The notes beneath the pieces are model-generated. The model was not told the origin of the DNA. It was given only the letters and a program-made list of their open reading frames with translations, and did not search any database. From Paramuribaculum sp. (lineage in GTDB: Bacteria; Bacteroidota; Bacteroidia; Bacteroidales; Muribaculaceae): a DNA stretch of 30,022 bases. The DNA lies in contig VSPV01000012.1 in assembly GCA_009775605.1 (NCBI GenBank), forward strand, positions 1-30,022, written 5' to 3'. The translations under genes and the position numbers were made by a program. This document shows, piece after piece, positions 29,694-30,022 of the stretch (within the stretch, counting starts at the first letter, position 1; every line of letters starts with the position of its first letter).

Positions 29694-30022
29694 TTAGTCG
29701 GCCTGGCCGAAGATTACGATGCGGTTCCAGTTGTTAACGTCGTAGGGCTGGGTGTCGCTACCGAAAGCCTTGATGATGAGGCGAGAAGAATCGATGCCGT
29801 ATTTCTTGTTGAGGGCCTCGGCAACAGCTTTTGCACGACGCTCAGAAAGCTTCATGTTGTAGCTGGAAGTACCGGTCTTCTTGTCAGCATAGCCGTCGAT
29901 CATAACCTTCTGGTTGGGGTTCTGCTTGAGCCACTGTGCCATGTTGTAGACGTTGACCATTTCCTCGTTGGAGATCTTCGAAGAGTTGATGCGGAAACGT
30001 ACGGTTGTGAGCAGCGGAGTAG
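29694..30022 (-). CDS. OmpA-family protein, C-terminal part (start outside window)
   Basis: Only the last 109 residues are visible; the reading frame stays open to the window edge. They form an OmpA/MotB-type peptidoglycan-binding domain: TVRFRINSSKISNEE, then VYNMAQWLKQNPNQKVMIDGYADKKTGTSSYNMKLSERRAKAV, then YGIDSSRLIIKAFGS. The GYAD-K-G and LSERRA segments hold residues that usually contact diaminopimelate of peptidoglycan. The full protein is probably an outer-membrane beta-barrel anchored to the cell wall, but the barrel cannot be seen here. An ATG at 29960 is internal and not the start. A strong terminator follows. Confidence 0.85.
   Translation of the reverse strand, partial: TPLLTTVRFRINSSKISNEEMVNVYNMAQWLKQNPNQKVMIDGYADKKTGTSSYNMKLSERRAKAVAEALNKKYGIDSSRLIIKAFGSDTQPYDVNNWNRIVIFGQAD

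Overview
The window looks like a chromosomal segment of a gut Bacteroidales bacterium, most likely Muribaculaceae-like. The evidence is promoters of the Bacteroidetes type (TTG, 20 bases, TAnnTTTG), DUF4369/TlpA-type thioredoxin proteins, a Bacteroidales-style parE-coaD-S41 protease gene cluster, starts without ribosome binding sites, and fairly GC-rich housekeeping genes. No rRNA, tRNA, CRISPR array, transposase or phage gene was seen. Family placement is inference, since no database search was possible.

Layout. At 1-3250, all on the minus strand, lie a two-lobed secreted aspartyl protease, a HigBA-like toxin-antitoxin pair and a uracil-DNA-glycosylase-family protein, with two copies of an intergenic repeat. 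At 3315-7071 (+) a consensus promoter drives four tightly coupled genes: an SRD5A-like steroid 5-alpha-reductase, an Old Yellow Enzyme reductase of the type that acts on 3-oxo-delta4 steroids, and two short-chain dehydrogenases. This is the most notable system here, and it looks like a pathway that reduces and epimerises bile acids or other steroids in the gut. At 7501-11592 (-) are release factor 2, whose gene needs a programmed +1 frameshift, then a long-chain acyl-CoA synthetase and a family 2 glycosyltransferase. At 11687-13887 (+) are a GT4-GT2 glycosyltransferase pair. At 13896-18245 (-) are two TlpA-type thioredoxin-fold proteins, one of which has lost its cysteines, then a GT2, a GNAT acetyltransferase and a small exported protein.

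At 18460-25389 (+) a single promoter precedes parE, coaD, an S41 C-terminal processing protease, ispD and recG, joined by overlaps or short gaps. These are housekeeping functions: chromosome decatenation, CoA synthesis, envelope proteolysis, isoprenoid synthesis and fork repair. They are followed by ndk and an M23 endopeptidase with a long basic tail. The 27152-27668 spacer is dense with inverted repeats, including a possible MITE-like unit and a third copy of the composite repeat seen at the window start. The window ends with a phospho-sugar mutase and the 3' end of an OmpA-family gene, both on the minus strand, each followed by a clear intrinsic terminator.

Main points for follow-up are the steroid-reductase operon, the mosaic repeats placed 3' of genes, the palindromic inverted-repeat unit at 27326-27467, the prfB recoding site, and the thioredoxin-like protein without cysteines.
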